A DNA stretch of 64,000 nt from Palsa-506 sp963836355 (GTDB lineage Bacteria > Actinomycetota > Actinomycetes > Streptosporangiales > Streptosporangiaceae), in assembly GCA_963836355.1 (NCBI GenBank), contig CAWIJO010000002.1, positions 1,436,655 to 1,500,654 on the forward strand, read 5' to 3'. The notes under the pieces are model-generated. The model saw nothing but the letters and a program-made list of their open reading frames with translations. It did not search any database and was not told where the DNA came from. The position numbers and the translations under genes are program-made. Positions 27,393-36,107 of this stretch are shown here, one piece after another (positions within the stretch are counted from its first letter, which is position 1; every line of letters begins with the position of its first letter).

Positions 27393-27899
27393 ATGAACCG
27401 CGCGAGAATCACTCAACTCATCGCGTTGCCCGCCACGATCCTCGCACTTGCGGGAGCGACGGCCGCGACTCCGACTGCAATCGCGGGCACGGCGAGACCG
27501 GCGGCCGATCAGGTTCGTACGGCCGAGCGGACTCTGCTCCGTGCTGCGGTTGACGGCGACACACGAACCGCGCGCGCGCTGCTCGCCCCCGACTTGCAGC
27601 AGATCGATGTGACCGGTACAGCCGAGACGCGTGCGGACTACCTGGCCAACATCGGCGGCGGAGTCGATTTCGTGACCCTCAAGCCGATCAAGCCGATCAG
27701 CGTGCGCGTGCGCGGCGACAATGCAGTCGCACGCGTCAAGCTAAGGTTCAAAGTAGTTGCCCACGATCTGACGGTCCAACATGAAGGGTGGACGACCGAC
27801 CTGTTCCAGCGGCGGGACGGCCGCTGGAAGCTCGTCTGGTCGCAGAGCACGGCCATTCCCCACCACCTGGACCTCTTCATCCGGTCGCTCCAGCCATAG
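27393..27899 (+). CDS. secreted NTF2-like (DUF4440/SnoaL) protein
   Basis: 168 aa with a strong AAGGGGAG site upstream. The N-terminus is a Sec signal peptide (RITQLIALPATILALAGATA, cleavage after the ATPTAIAGTA region). The mature part is a single NTF2-like fold: EQVRT-like helix ADQVRTAERTLLRAAVDGDT, DLQQIDVTGTAETRADYLAN and WTTDLFQRRDGRWKLVWSQS with the usual Trp pair. A small-molecule binding or hydrolase role is possible but unproven. It closes the LuxR-DUF4242 cassette. Confidence 0.8.
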   Translation: MNRARITQLIALPATILALAGATAATPTAIAGTARPAADQVRTAERTLLRAAVDGDTRTARALLAPDLQQIDVTGTAETRADYLANIGGGVDFVTLKPIKPISVRVRGDNAVARVKLRFKVVAHDLTVQHEGWTTDLFQRRDGRWKLVWSQSTAIPHHLDLFIRSLQP

Positions 27900-28074
27900 C
27901 CGTAGCTACGGACGCAAGCAGCAATGGGTCGCCGCCACGAGCAATCATCGCGTGGCGGCGACCACCCAACACGAGGCTTGGACCACCGGACGGTACGAGA
28001 TCTCTGCGATGCCCAACAGAAAGACAGACGGTGCGCAGATCACTGACTCGTGATCTGCGGACGCTGCTGCCGTA

Positions 28075-28620
28075 CTAGTTGCCCCTTGGACACCCGCACG
28101 GGTACTGCTCCCCTTTGGCCAGCAGGCCCATGAGGTGAGCCCATGGCTGCCGGACTGCTTGGCCCTGCCGGTGTGCCATAAACTCACGCACTGGGTCAGC
28201 GATATTGGCGAGCGGATGATGCCAGGCATCGAGCACCACTGCCTCGTCCACCTGGTTGCGATGCACGTATCCTGCAAGGGTGTCATAGAGAGCAAGGGAA
28301 TAGTTGATCTCGTCCCAGCCCTCCTCACCGAGAGCAGGAAAATGCTTGGCTCTCGCAGCTTGGAATAGGCGCCTGCGGCCAGCTGCAGCCTTGGGATCGA
28401 CTAGGAGCTCATGAATGCGCTGATAAGTAGCATCACGCGCCAGGCTGCGGGCATCGTCCGCGGCCTGCTGCGCGATGGTTCGGGTAGCGGCTAGGTTCTG
28501 CCGAGTCGTGACAATCGATATCGCAAGAGCGAGCAGGGACACCATGAGAGCTAATAGGTCCTTGTTCGCCGTCCAGAAACTCGTCACATCACGCGCTACC
28601 ACGGCTCCATCTACGCCCAC
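28075..28620 (-). CDS. membrane-anchored hypothetical protein
   Basis: About 181 aa from a GTG near 28620; the true start is uncertain. One N-terminal transmembrane helix (DLLALMVSLLALAISIVTT) is followed by a cytoplasmic helical part (AATRTIAQQAADDARSLARD, HELLVDPKAAAGRRRLFQAA, INYSLALYDTLAGYVHRNQV, WHHPLANIADPVREFMAHRQ). This resembles DUF4760-like proteins. Codon use has lower GC3 than surrounding genes, as for the cassette upstream. Function unknown. Confidence 0.7.
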   Translation of the reverse strand: MGVDGAVVARDVTSFWTANKDLLALMVSLLALAISIVTTRQNLAATRTIAQQAADDARSLARDATYQRIHELLVDPKAAAGRRRLFQAARAKHFPALGEEGWDEINYSLALYDTLAGYVHRNQVDEAVVLDAWHHPLANIADPVREFMAHRQGQAVRQPWAHLMGLLAKGEQYPCGCPRGN

Positions 28621-28734
28621 GGTGCGACCGTAGCAGCAACCTCCTGAGCGCCTCGGAACGGTCGGCGGAATGCCGCGCTCCTTGCCATCCCGGCAGAACC
28701 TGCGGCCGGTCACCGGGAGCCACCCGAACCGGGA

Positions 28735-28920
28735 TCAGACGCGGCCGCGCCTGCTGCCCCGAGCGTCGGTGCACTGGGTCTGGCCAGGACGGCCGTCTAC
28801 TCTGGGGTGGTGAACCGCTCCCGCTGAAAATAGGCCGGCGACCACAACGACAGCACCCGCTCCGCCCGGGACAGGGCGTCGTTCGTCCGTAGCACGGCCC
28901 AGCCTGGGCGGTTGGCCGGG
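28735..28920 (-). pseudogene. TIR-domain protein remnant with nonsense codon
   Basis: The minus frame reads LRTNDALSRAERVLSLWSPA, YFQRERFTTPE and TAG, then TAVLARPSAP. In TIR_2 proteins this segment reads RMNDALxRAxRVLALxSxAY followed by TTDEWTAVLA, so the stop replaces the Trp after the conserved Glu (TGG to TAG). The N-terminal strand and the C-terminal half are missing. It is a relic of what may once have been an NAD-cleaving or signalling TIR protein. Confidence 0.5.
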
Positions 28921-28922
28921 AC

Positions 28923-29410
28923 TCATGCTGCGACAAGCAGGATGCCGATCGCGAGCCCGAGGCCTGCCCGCTGCAGCCAGCGCAGCCGCTCACCGAGCAC
29001 CACTCTGGCTAGCAGCACGGTGATCCCGGGGGTAAAGCGATGCCAGCACGACTGCCAGACCGCAGCACTGCCGCGGCGATCAGGACGACCGCCAGCTCGC
29101 CGATCCGCCCGGCCGCCACCGGCCAGAGCTCCCCGGACTGCCCGGCGTTACGGATGAGAAGGAAGAAGAGGCCAAACGAGGTGCCCGAGGCAATGCCATA
29201 GCCAATGGCCCGGCCAGGCCCAGGCGGGCCAGGCGGGGCCGCCGCGCTGGTGCCGTCGGCTGCGTTGCTGCCGGTGGCCGAGCTGGCCAGCATGATCGCG
29301 ACCAGGCAGAGCAGCGCGCCCGCATAGACGACGTATCCGAGCCGCTCGCCCCCGGCCAGCGCTACCATCACGTTGCACCTCCCGCCCCGGCGGGACCGCT
29401 TGCGAGCCAT
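28923..29410 (-). pseudogene. EamA/DMT family transporter, partial and frameshifted
   Basis: The frame from 29410 reads MVALAGGERLGYVVYAGALL, CLVAIMLASSATG, GYGIASGTSFGLFFLLIRNA and ELWPVAAGRIGELAVVLIAA, which are DMT transmembrane segments. After a deletion and frame change near 29045 it ends GITVLLARVVLGERLRWLQR and AGLGLAIGILLVAA. The first five helices and part of the second EamA repeat are gone. It is divergent from the CGNR regulator, the usual arrangement for this pair. Confidence 0.7.
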
Positions 29411-29415
29411 CTGAG

Positions 29416-29444
29416 GTGACCAGTAAAACTAATTTAGAGGTCAC
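29416..29444. promoter_or_regulatory. inverted repeat GTGACC-N17-GGTCAC in the EamA/CGNR divergent region
   Basis: GTGACC (29416-29421) and GGTCAC (29439-29444) form a perfect inverted repeat around an A/T-rich 17-nt centre, in the short divergent region before the CGNR gene. Further half-site-like GGTCA and GTCAC copies follow at about 29454 and 29473. Good candidate for an operator of the CGNR protein. Confidence 0.4.
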
Positions 29445-29496
29445 AACAAGACCGGTCAAACGGTTTATGTAGTCACGGTTTGGTAGAGTGCTGATC

Positions 29497-30072
29497 ATGA
29501 CCATGCCGTCCTGGGTGCCGGACCAAGAGACCAAGCCCGCCCCCATGCCACTGCTGCTAGTGCAGTCGTTCGTCAACACCTGGGACGGCGACCACGGCTC
29601 CGACCTGCTCCTGGATCCGGCCGCGGCCCGCGACTGGCTCACCGGTGCCGGGCTGTGGAGCGCTGATCATGCGCCGGAACCGGCCCAACTTGATCTCGCT
29701 CGCCGAGTGCGCGAGGGAATCCGGTCCATGCTGGTGACCAACGGCGGCGGGGCCCAGCCCGCGTCCGGTGATTTGCAGGCCATGCAGGCCGTTGCCCGAG
29801 CCTCCCGGCCTATGCTGCAGGTCTGGCCGGGTGGCCAGGTCAGCCTCGGGGCCGGGCCCGCCGGCCGGTTCGAAGCAAGGCTGCTCGCCCTGCTGCTGGC
29901 GATTCGCGACGCGCAGCGAGATGGCACCTGGCAGCGGCTGAAGGCCTGCAGCAACCCGGACTGCCGGTGGGCCTTCTACGACCGCTCCCACAGCCAGGCA
30001 GGTGCCTGGTGCGACATGGCCACCTGCGGCAACCGGATCAAAAACCGCAGGCTCAGGCAGCGGCACCGATGA
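29497..30072 (+). CDS. CGNR zinc finger transcriptional regulator (ABATE domain)
   Basis: 191 aa from ATG 29497, 9 nt after GGTAGAG; GTG 29488 lies too close to that site. The N-terminal ABATE part has LLLVQSFVNTWDGDHGSDLL and LLDPAAARDWLTGAG. The C-terminal zinc finger is CSNPDCRWAFYDRSHSQAGA, CDMATCGNRIKNRRLRQR with the CGNR signature. Such proteins are DNA-binding regulators that often stand divergent to EamA transporters, as here. Its presumed target is now a pseudogene. Confidence 0.88.
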   Translation: MTMPSWVPDQETKPAPMPLLLVQSFVNTWDGDHGSDLLLDPAAARDWLTGAGLWSADHAPEPAQLDLARRVREGIRSMLVTNGGGAQPASGDLQAMQAVARASRPMLQVWPGGQVSLGAGPAGRFEARLLALLLAIRDAQRDGTWQRLKACSNPDCRWAFYDRSHSQAGAWCDMATCGNRIKNRRLRQRHR

Positions 30073-30165
30073 CCGGGCGCGGCCGGCCGGCGGGCTGAGG
30101 CCCCGCATACTGGATGATGAGCGCGCGGTGATGGGTTCGGTGTACCGGCGGTGCAGGGGGCAGGT

Positions 30166-31671
30166 GTGGAATATGACGTGATCGTGGTGGGCGGCGGGTC
30201 GGCTGGCTGTGTGGTCGCGGCCCGCCTCAGCGCGGATGAGCGTCGTGGCGTGCTGCTTGTGGAGGCGGGGCCGGATTACCCGGTGGTTGCCGGCCTTCCG
30301 GCCGATATCGCGGATGAGTCCATGCCGGCGATGAGCCATGACTGGGGTTTTGCGTCGGAGCCGGATGAGTTTGGGCGCTCGGTCCCGCTGCCCCGGGGGC
30401 GCCTGGTCGGCGGTTGTTCGGCGACCAACGCCTGTTTCGCGCTGCGGGGATGGCCGGCCAACTACGACGAGTGGACTGCCAGGGGCAATCCTGGCTGGTC
30501 GTTCGCCGATCTGCTGCCGGTCTTTCGCGCCGTCGAGTCCGACGCCGATTTCGGCGGCGACTGGCACGGGAGCCACGGGCCGGTCCCCATCCGGCGGCCC
30601 TCGGCCGGTGAACTGTCGCCACTGCAGCGGGCCTTCGCCGATACCGCCGCCGTCGCGGATCACCCGCTGGCCAGCGACCACAACCGGCCCGGCGCGGTGG
30701 GTGTGGGCCCGGGGCCCCGCAACGTACGCGATGGCCTGCGGATGAGCACGGCGTTGACCCACCTGGCGGCGGCCCGCAGCCGGCCCAACCTCACCATCTG
30801 GGCCAGCGCCGCTGTCGACCGGGTCGAGCTGCGCGGAACCAGTGTGCGGGGAATCCGGATCGCCAGCGGTGAAATCGTCGACAGTGACGTGGTGGTGGTG
30901 GCGGCGGGCTCCTACGCCAGCCCGGCAATCTTGATGCGCTCGGGCATCGGTCCTGCCGCCGGACTGCGCGGGCTAGGTATCCCGGTGGCTGTGGACCTGC
31001 CTGGGGTCGGGGACAACCTCATCGACCACCCGCTGGCCGCCGTCGATCTGCCCACCTCGCCCGGCTATGCCGGATCCCGCTTCCAGGTGATGCTCACGAT
31101 GCGCTCCAGCCTGGCCGGGCCGGACGAGCCACCCGATCTGCACCTGTTCCCCGCCGGGCCGTTCGACAACGCTGCGAGCCCGGTGGGCGGGGTGTTCGGC
31201 ATCGTCACCGGGCTGTTGTCGGTCCGTTCACGGGGGTCGGTGCGCTTGCGCTCGGCTGACCCGGCCGATCCGCCGCGTATCGACATCGCTCATCTGCGCC
31301 ACCCTGATGACATGACGCGGATGATCGAGGCAACCCTGCAAGCACGCCAGCTCAGCCGCACCCCGCCACTCGCCAAGTTCGTCACCGGCGCCGAGCTCGC
31401 TCCCGGCCCCGCGATCAGCGACGACGACACCGCCGGGCTGGCCCGCTCGATCCGGGAGCGGGCCGGCTCTTACCACCACCCAGTGGGAACCTGTGCGATG
31501 GGGCCCAACCCCGACCAAGGCGCGGTCGTTGACGCCCGCGGGGCGGTCCACGGGATCGGCGGGCTGTGGGTAGCGGACGCGTCGGTGATGCCCACCATCC
31601 CCGCCGCCAACACCAACCTGTCCACGATCGTCATCGCCGAGCGCATCGCGCAATGGCTATCGGCATCATGA
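30166..31671 (+). CDS. GMC family oxidoreductase
   Basis: 501 aa from GTG 30166, which has AGGGGG 6 nt upstream; GTG 30151 is the alternative. FAD motif VIVVGGGSAGCVVAARLS at the N-terminus, GRLVGGCSATNACFALRG, IVDSDVVVVAAGSYASPAIL and the catalytic His near the C-terminus in AGSYHHPVGTCAMGPNPDQG, then LWVADASVMPTIPAANTNLS. GMC enzymes oxidise alcohols such as choline, glucose or long-chain alcohols. No signal peptide, so cytoplasmic. The HH pair in YHHPVGTC fits the choline-dehydrogenase-like branch. It stands alone. Confidence 0.92.
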   Translation: MEYDVIVVGGGSAGCVVAARLSADERRGVLLVEAGPDYPVVAGLPADIADESMPAMSHDWGFASEPDEFGRSVPLPRGRLVGGCSATNACFALRGWPANYDEWTARGNPGWSFADLLPVFRAVESDADFGGDWHGSHGPVPIRRPSAGELSPLQRAFADTAAVADHPLASDHNRPGAVGVGPGPRNVRDGLRMSTALTHLAAARSRPNLTIWASAAVDRVELRGTSVRGIRIASGEIVDSDVVVVAAGSYASPAILMRSGIGPAAGLRGLGIPVAVDLPGVGDNLIDHPLAAVDLPTSPGYAGSRFQVMLTMRSSLAGPDEPPDLHLFPAGPFDNAASPVGGVFGIVTGLLSVRSRGSVRLRSADPADPPRIDIAHLRHPDDMTRMIEATLQARQLSRTPPLAKFVTGAELAPGPAISDDDTAGLARSIRERAGSYHHPVGTCAMGPNPDQGAVVDARGAVHGIGGLWVADASVMPTIPAANTNLSTIVIAERIAQWLSAS

Positions 31672-32251
31672 CCGGGCTTCGATCGGCCTATCACGCTCCG
31701 CCACGAACTATTGATGCGCTTGAGCGCTCCGAGCCGCCTGATCTGGTCGGCCTAGCGATCCTGGGTCGCTAGTACTCGGCGATGTCTAGCTGCTTGCTCG
31801 TACCGAGGGATGATCATGTGCCGCTTGTTTCGCCATGCCGGGTCCCAGCGCAGGCTGCGAAGGGTCAGCTGGCCAGTCACCGCCTGCCGGACTGGCCCAG
31901 GCGCTGAGGCGCCTGAGGCGCCTGGTGCGCCGGGCGGATCTGGCGGCAGGTTGGGGCGGCTGCTGCCGGTCCTGATGCCGAAGGTGCGCTAGACGTTCAA
32001 TCACGATTCTTAGGTTTATCTGGTGGATTCGGTATGCAAGAGAATTTCTGGACAGCTTTCTGTGCCAGCTGTATTTATGACGTGCGGGCGAGCCGGCGGG
32101 GCTAGGACGTTTGATCGAGGACAGAAGCTAGCTGGAGGCGTGGCCGGGGCAAGCGACCGTGCCTTAGACGCGGCAATTTACCGGCAATGGCAGGGTGCAG
32201 GAGCCTTGCGCTGCTCGCCGTGCGGGCTTCCTTGGTAGGTACCCTCGCGGC
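31672..32251. other. 580-nt region without a recognisable gene
   Basis: Composition is uneven, with A/T-rich stretches around 32010-32080. A duplicated GAGGCGCCT motif occurs at about 31907 and 31916. Short open frames exist on both strands but none shows family motifs or a convincing start. Confidence 0.3.
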
Positions 32252-32530
32252 TCACGGCTTTTGTCCGACTCCGCCCAGCGCGGGCACGGCGGTGGGGTTG
32301 ACTGTGCTGGGATCGGGACGCCACTGGTGGATCGCCACCACACGGGATCCGCGAGTTCCAGGCCGTCGAAGAACCGGATGACCTGCTCCGGCAGCCGCAC
32401 GCGGTACGGGACGGCCCCGCTCTCGTTGTACTGCCCCAGCGCCTTGTTCTGCGCGGGGTCGGTGTTGACAACCTCGTACATCACGAGGTAGCCGCCGGAG
32501 GGCAGAGCGTCTTTGAGCCCCGCACGGTCA
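32252..32530 (-). pseudogene. S-adenosyl methyltransferase (Methyltransf_19 / DUF574) C-terminal fragment
   Basis: The minus strand reads LKDALPSGGYLVMYEVVNTD, PAQNKALGQYNESGAVPYRV and RLPEQVIRFFDGLELADPG. In another frame it continues VVAIHQWRPDPSTV and ends ALGGVGQKP. These are the last conserved blocks of the family common in Streptomyces and relatives. The SAM-binding N-terminal part is missing. The 32531-32741 stretch holds a possible further frame (VAGQRVITTEALILERNPVW) that I cannot assign. Confidence 0.6.
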
Positions 32531-32741
32531 GCTGACTGCCGACGCGACGGCGCAGGTGAACCAGGTCCGGATCTGCTGGAATGCGCCTGGCCGACCCGCT
32601 GCTGCTGGAGTGGCTCCGCAGTTCGCTACCGATCACATCGGGCCAGGTAATTACCGGTCTCACCGGCCACGCTCCAGACCGGGTTGCGTTCCAGGATGAG
32701 CGCCTCGGTGGTGATCACACGTTGCCCGGCAACCCGGTCCA

Positions 32742-33938
32742 TCAGTAAACCGCCCTCTTCCAGTTGGCGGACGTGAGGGTCGTTACAAGTCGCTCGACGT
32801 CGTCTTCGTGGTTGTAGAAGTGGATAGAAAATCGCAGGTTGCCGTCCCGTGCCGAGCAGATGACTCCCTGTTCGGACAGTGCGCTGAGAAGCCGTGATGG
32901 TGCGGAGGGGCCGACTGGGACGCTCACGATCGTGCTCCGGTTCCGTTCGGGCAGGTCGACAGGGTCCCATCCGACGTTGGTGAGCGCGGCCCGGAGCTTG
33001 GCGGTGAGCTCGTGGTTGCGGGCGTAGATGGTGTCGGGACCGAAGTCATCGAAGATGGCCAGGCCGGCTTGGTTGCCGATCGCGGCCAGCCAGCTGATGG
33101 AGTTGTCGAAGCGCGATGCCGTGGGCGAGAGGTTCATCTCGGGCCCGAAGAAGCTGTCAAGCGGGACACTGCCCGCCCTCCAGCCCGCGCTGACCGGCGT
33201 GAATAGCCCTTGCACGGCGGGTGACAGGTAGCAGTAGCCCATACCGCGGCCCGCGTTGAGCAGGAACTTGTGGTCCGGTGCCACCAGCACGTCGACGTGC
33301 CGCAGATCCTGGGCGACCGGCAGCGCCCCGACCATCTGCGAGCCGTCAACGAACACGATCGCCCCGGCCTTGCGGGCAAGACTGCTGATCGCGGCAATGT
33401 CGGACCGATGGCCGGTCGCTGCCTGCACGCCGCTGAAGGCGACCAGCTGGGTGCCGGCGTCCACTCGCCCGCCGACGTCTTCGGGTTCGAGCCCGCCGTT
33501 ACGGAAGGGAACCTGACGGACTTCGTATCCCTTCCCGGCCAGCTGACGCCAGGGGAAATGGTTCGAGCTGTACTCCCTTTGCCCGATCACGATGCTCTCG
33601 CCCGGGCTGGCCGGGCCGAACTGGGCAGCTACCAGTCCCGCCGCCGACGACACTGCAGGGATCAGCGCGATGTCGCAGGCATCGGCGCCGATCAGCCTCG
33701 CCACCGCCGATCGTGCGTGGCCGGCTGCCTGCTCCCCGCGGCCGTAGTCGAGGCCGATGGTTGCCCACTCATCGATGAACTCGTGGTACGCCTGCGCGAG
33801 CCGCCGGCTCGCGAGGCCGACCGCAGCAGTGTTGAAGTACGCCCGGCCCGCAGTCGCTGGGAACAGGCGGCGAGCGTCACAGATGTCCGCGGTCTGCGCC
33901 GCTGGTCCCGGGCCGGTCACGACATCAAACGTACCCAT
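32742..33938 (-). CDS. class V aminotransferase family PLP enzyme
   Basis: 398 aa from ATG 33938; 43 further open codons upstream are not family-like. ARRLFPATAGRAYFNTAAVG at the N-terminus, LIPAVSSAAGLVAAQFGPAS, YSSNHFPWRQLAGKGYEVRQ, GAIVFVDGSQMVGALPVAQD and the PLP lysine in VLVAPDHKFLLNAGRGMGYC. The C-terminus is intact (GNLRFSIHFYNHEDDVERLV). This is the isopenicillin-N-epimerase/EgtE-like branch. Substrate unknown. It ends near the methyltransferase fragment and its start is 126 nt from the histidine kinase end. Confidence 0.88.
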   Translation of the reverse strand: MGTFDVVTGPGPAAQTADICDARRLFPATAGRAYFNTAAVGLASRRLAQAYHEFIDEWATIGLDYGRGEQAAGHARSAVARLIGADACDIALIPAVSSAAGLVAAQFGPASPGESIVIGQREYSSNHFPWRQLAGKGYEVRQVPFRNGGLEPEDVGGRVDAGTQLVAFSGVQAATGHRSDIAAISSLARKAGAIVFVDGSQMVGALPVAQDLRHVDVLVAPDHKFLLNAGRGMGYCYLSPAVQGLFTPVSAGWRAGSVPLDSFFGPEMNLSPTASRFDNSISWLAAIGNQAGLAIFDDFGPDTIYARNHELTAKLRAALTNVGWDPVDLPERNRSTIVSVPVGPSAPSRLLSALSEQGVICSARDGNLRFSIHFYNHEDDVERLVTTLTSANWKRAVY

Positions 33939-34063
33939 GGGGTGATCCTGCTTCCCCGGGCACCTTGACCGGTCCCGCTGGTGCTCCCACGACGGATTCC
34001 TCGGCGGCGAATACGGCGGCATGGGCTGGCCGGACACCTTCGCCGCCACCTTGCGCAAGGTCC

Positions 34064-35260
34064 TCACCGACTGATGGCCTCATCGGCGATGACTTTGTCG
34101 CGTCGCGGGAGGCGGACGGTGATGTCGAGGCCGCCGGCGGGGACGGCGGTGGCGTGCACGGTGCCGCCGTGCACTGCGGCGATGGATGAGACGAGGGCGA
34201 GGCCGAGGCCGAAGCCGTCGTGGCGGGTGCGGTCGTCGAGCCGGGTGAACGGCAGGAACAGCCGTTCGACCTGGTCGGATGGTACGACCTGGCCGGTGTT
34301 GACGACTTGCACCAGGGACACGCCGTTGTCGGCGGTGGTCGAGATCGCGACGGTGCCGCCGGCGATGTTGTAGCGCTCGGCGTTGTCGAGCAGGTTGTTG
34401 ACGAGCCGTTCGAGCAGCACACCGTCGCCGGTCACCGGGGCTTCGCCGAGGGCGGTGGTAGTGGTGATGCCGTTGCCGGTGCGTCCCTCGAGTGCGTCTT
34501 CGGCGACGGCGGCCAGATCCAGCGGGTCGGTGAGGGCGCGCGCCTGGTCGTTGCGCGCCAGTACCAGCAGTGCCTCGATGAGCCGCTCGCAGTGATCGAC
34601 GGCCTGGCGCACGTCGGCGGCCATCGACACGAGCTCGTCGCGGGTCGGTTCCGGCTTGGCGAGGACGACGTCGATCGCGGTCCGCATGACGGTCAGCGGC
34701 GTGCGAAGCTCGTGGCTTGCGTTGGCGATGAACTGCCGCTGGCTGGTGAACGCGCGGTCGAGCCGTTCGAGCATGGTGTCGAAGGTGTCGGCGAGCTCGC
34801 GCAGTTCGTCGCGCGGGCCCTGCAGGGCGATGCGCTGGGACAGGTCCTGCTCGCTGGCCGCGCGAGCAGCTGCGGTGAGCCGGTGCACCGGCCGCAGGAT
34901 GCGTCCGGCGGCCAGCCAGCCCGCGGCCGCGGCGAGCAGTGTGGTGCCGGCCAGGGTGAGCAGCGAGTAGGTCAGCAGGTGGGTGAGCGTCGTGCTGCGC
35001 TGTGCGGCGGCGCCGGCCTGGACACCGTTGGCATACACCGCGGCGCACTTCTGCATGACGCCAGCGTGGCCAGTCCGCGCCGCCTGGAGGCACTGCTCGA
35101 GCGCTTGCTGGACCCCCCGTGGGATCCTGGTGCTCGTGGTGGGGTGCAAGGTGTGCGCGACCAGCAGGTAGGTGATCAATACCAGCGCGGCCCCGCCGAG
35201 GGCGAACAGCGACGCATACAGCAGCGTCAGCCGCGACCGGGCGCTGAGGTGGCTGCTCAC
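34064..35260 (-). CDS. two-component sensor histidine kinase
   Basis: 398 aa from GTG 35260, overlapping the response regulator stop by 4 nt (GTGA). There are two transmembrane helices (LTLLYASLFALGGAALVLIT near 10-35 and LTYSLLTLAGTTLLAAAAGW near 95), with an extracytoplasmic loop between. A HAMP domain follows, then the phospho-acceptor His in FIANASHELRTPLTVM, the N-box VNNLLDNAERYN and the G-box FGLGLALVSSIAAVHGG. It belongs with the OmpR-type regulator upstream and probably controls the divergent lipoprotein/efflux operon. Confidence 0.93.
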   Translation of the reverse strand: MSSHLSARSRLTLLYASLFALGGAALVLITYLLVAHTLHPTTSTRIPRGVQQALEQCLQAARTGHAGVMQKCAAVYANGVQAGAAAQRSTTLTHLLTYSLLTLAGTTLLAAAAGWLAAGRILRPVHRLTAAARAASEQDLSQRIALQGPRDELRELADTFDTMLERLDRAFTSQRQFIANASHELRTPLTVMRTAIDVVLAKPEPTRDELVSMAADVRQAVDHCERLIEALLVLARNDQARALTDPLDLAAVAEDALEGRTGNGITTTTALGEAPVTGDGVLLERLVNNLLDNAERYNIAGGTVAISTTADNGVSLVQVVNTGQVVPSDQVERLFLPFTRLDDRTRHDGFGLGLALVSSIAAVHGGTVHATAVPAGGLDITVRLPRRDKVIADEAISR

Positions 35261-35913
35261 AGCCGGTAGCCGACGCCGGCCACGGTCTCGATCAGCGGCG
35301 GATCGCCGAGTTTGCGCCGCAACCTCCCGACGGTCACCGCGACCGTGTTGCTGAACGGGTCGGCGTGCGCGTCCCACACGTGTTCGAGCAGCTCCTCGGC
35401 GCTGACCGCAGCGCCATCCGCGCCGGCCAGGCACTCCAGCACGCCGAACTCCTTGCGGGTCAGGGTCAGCGGGATCCCGGCGCGGCTGGCGCGGTGCCGC
35501 GCGCGATCGACCACCAGGTCGCCGCGCTGCACGACCGCCGGCGAGCCGGGTCCGCGCCGGCCCAGGGCCCGGATGCGCGCGATCAGCTCGCCGAAGGCGA
35601 ACGGCTTGCCGAGGTAGTCATCGGCGCCCAGCTCCAGCCCGTCGACCCGGTCCTCGACGCCGGCGGCCGCGGTCAGCATCAGGATCCGGCTGGGCGAGCC
35701 GCCGCGCACCAGCGCGCGGCAGACCCGGTCGCCGTGCACGGCCGGCAGGTCGCGGTCGAGGACGACCACGTCGTAGCCGGTGCCGGCCATGCCCTGCAGG
35801 GCTGCCGCGCCGTCGTAAACCACGTCGACGGCGAAACCCGCATCGCGCAGGCCCTCGCCGATCCGGTCAGCCAGCGCAACGTGATCCTCCACGACCAACA
35901 CCCGCACCTGCAC
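35257..35913 (-). CDS. OmpR family response regulator
   Basis: 218 aa from GTG 35913 (VQVRVLVVEDHVALADRIGE); 13 further codons to 35952 are possible. The receiver domain has the acidic pair EDH, the phospho-Asp in DVVVLDRDLPAVHG and the lysine in LGADDYLGKPFAFGEL. The winged-helix output is LTRKEFGVLECLAGADGAAV, DPFSNTVAVTVGRLRRKLGD and ETVAGVGYRL. It is co-translated with the kinase. The 195-nt divergent region to the lipoprotein gene is its probable target. Confidence 0.93.
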   Translation of the reverse strand: MQVRVLVVEDHVALADRIGEGLRDAGFAVDVVYDGAAALQGMAGTGYDVVVLDRDLPAVHGDRVCRALVRGGSPSRILMLTAAAGVEDRVDGLELGADDYLGKPFAFGELIARIRALGRRGPGSPAVVQRGDLVVDRARHRASRAGIPLTLTRKEFGVLECLAGADGAAVSAEELLEHVWDAHADPFSNTVAVTVGRLRRKLGDPPLIETVAGVGYRL

Positions 35914-36107
35914 ATTGTGCGCCCGCCCCGATGACATCCGGCTAACAACCACTGTTCGGCTCCTGTCATCGGCTGCCTGCTAGACCGAGAAGGGCCGCGC
36001 CGCCGCGGACCACTCCGGACGGAGCAGCCATGAACGCGAAACCAGCTAGTCCCGAAGCGGGCCGGCGGCCAGGCGCAGCCACCGCCCAGCCCCTGAGGAG
36101 GAACAGC

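Noticed and set aside
28735..28920. TIR relic as part of an active anti-phage system
   Set aside because: It has a nonsense codon and lacks both ends, and no effector or partner gene is intact nearby.
29557..30762. Minus-strand open frame of 401 codons across the CGNR and GMC genes
   Set aside because: Overlaps two clear plus-strand genes; low-complexity Arg/Pro/Gly translation.
33960..34074. Plus-strand frame ending HDGFLGGEYGGMGWPDTFAA then TLRKVLTD and stop
   Set aside because: Looks protein-like but has no start, overlaps the kinase end, and I cannot assign a family; left uncalled.
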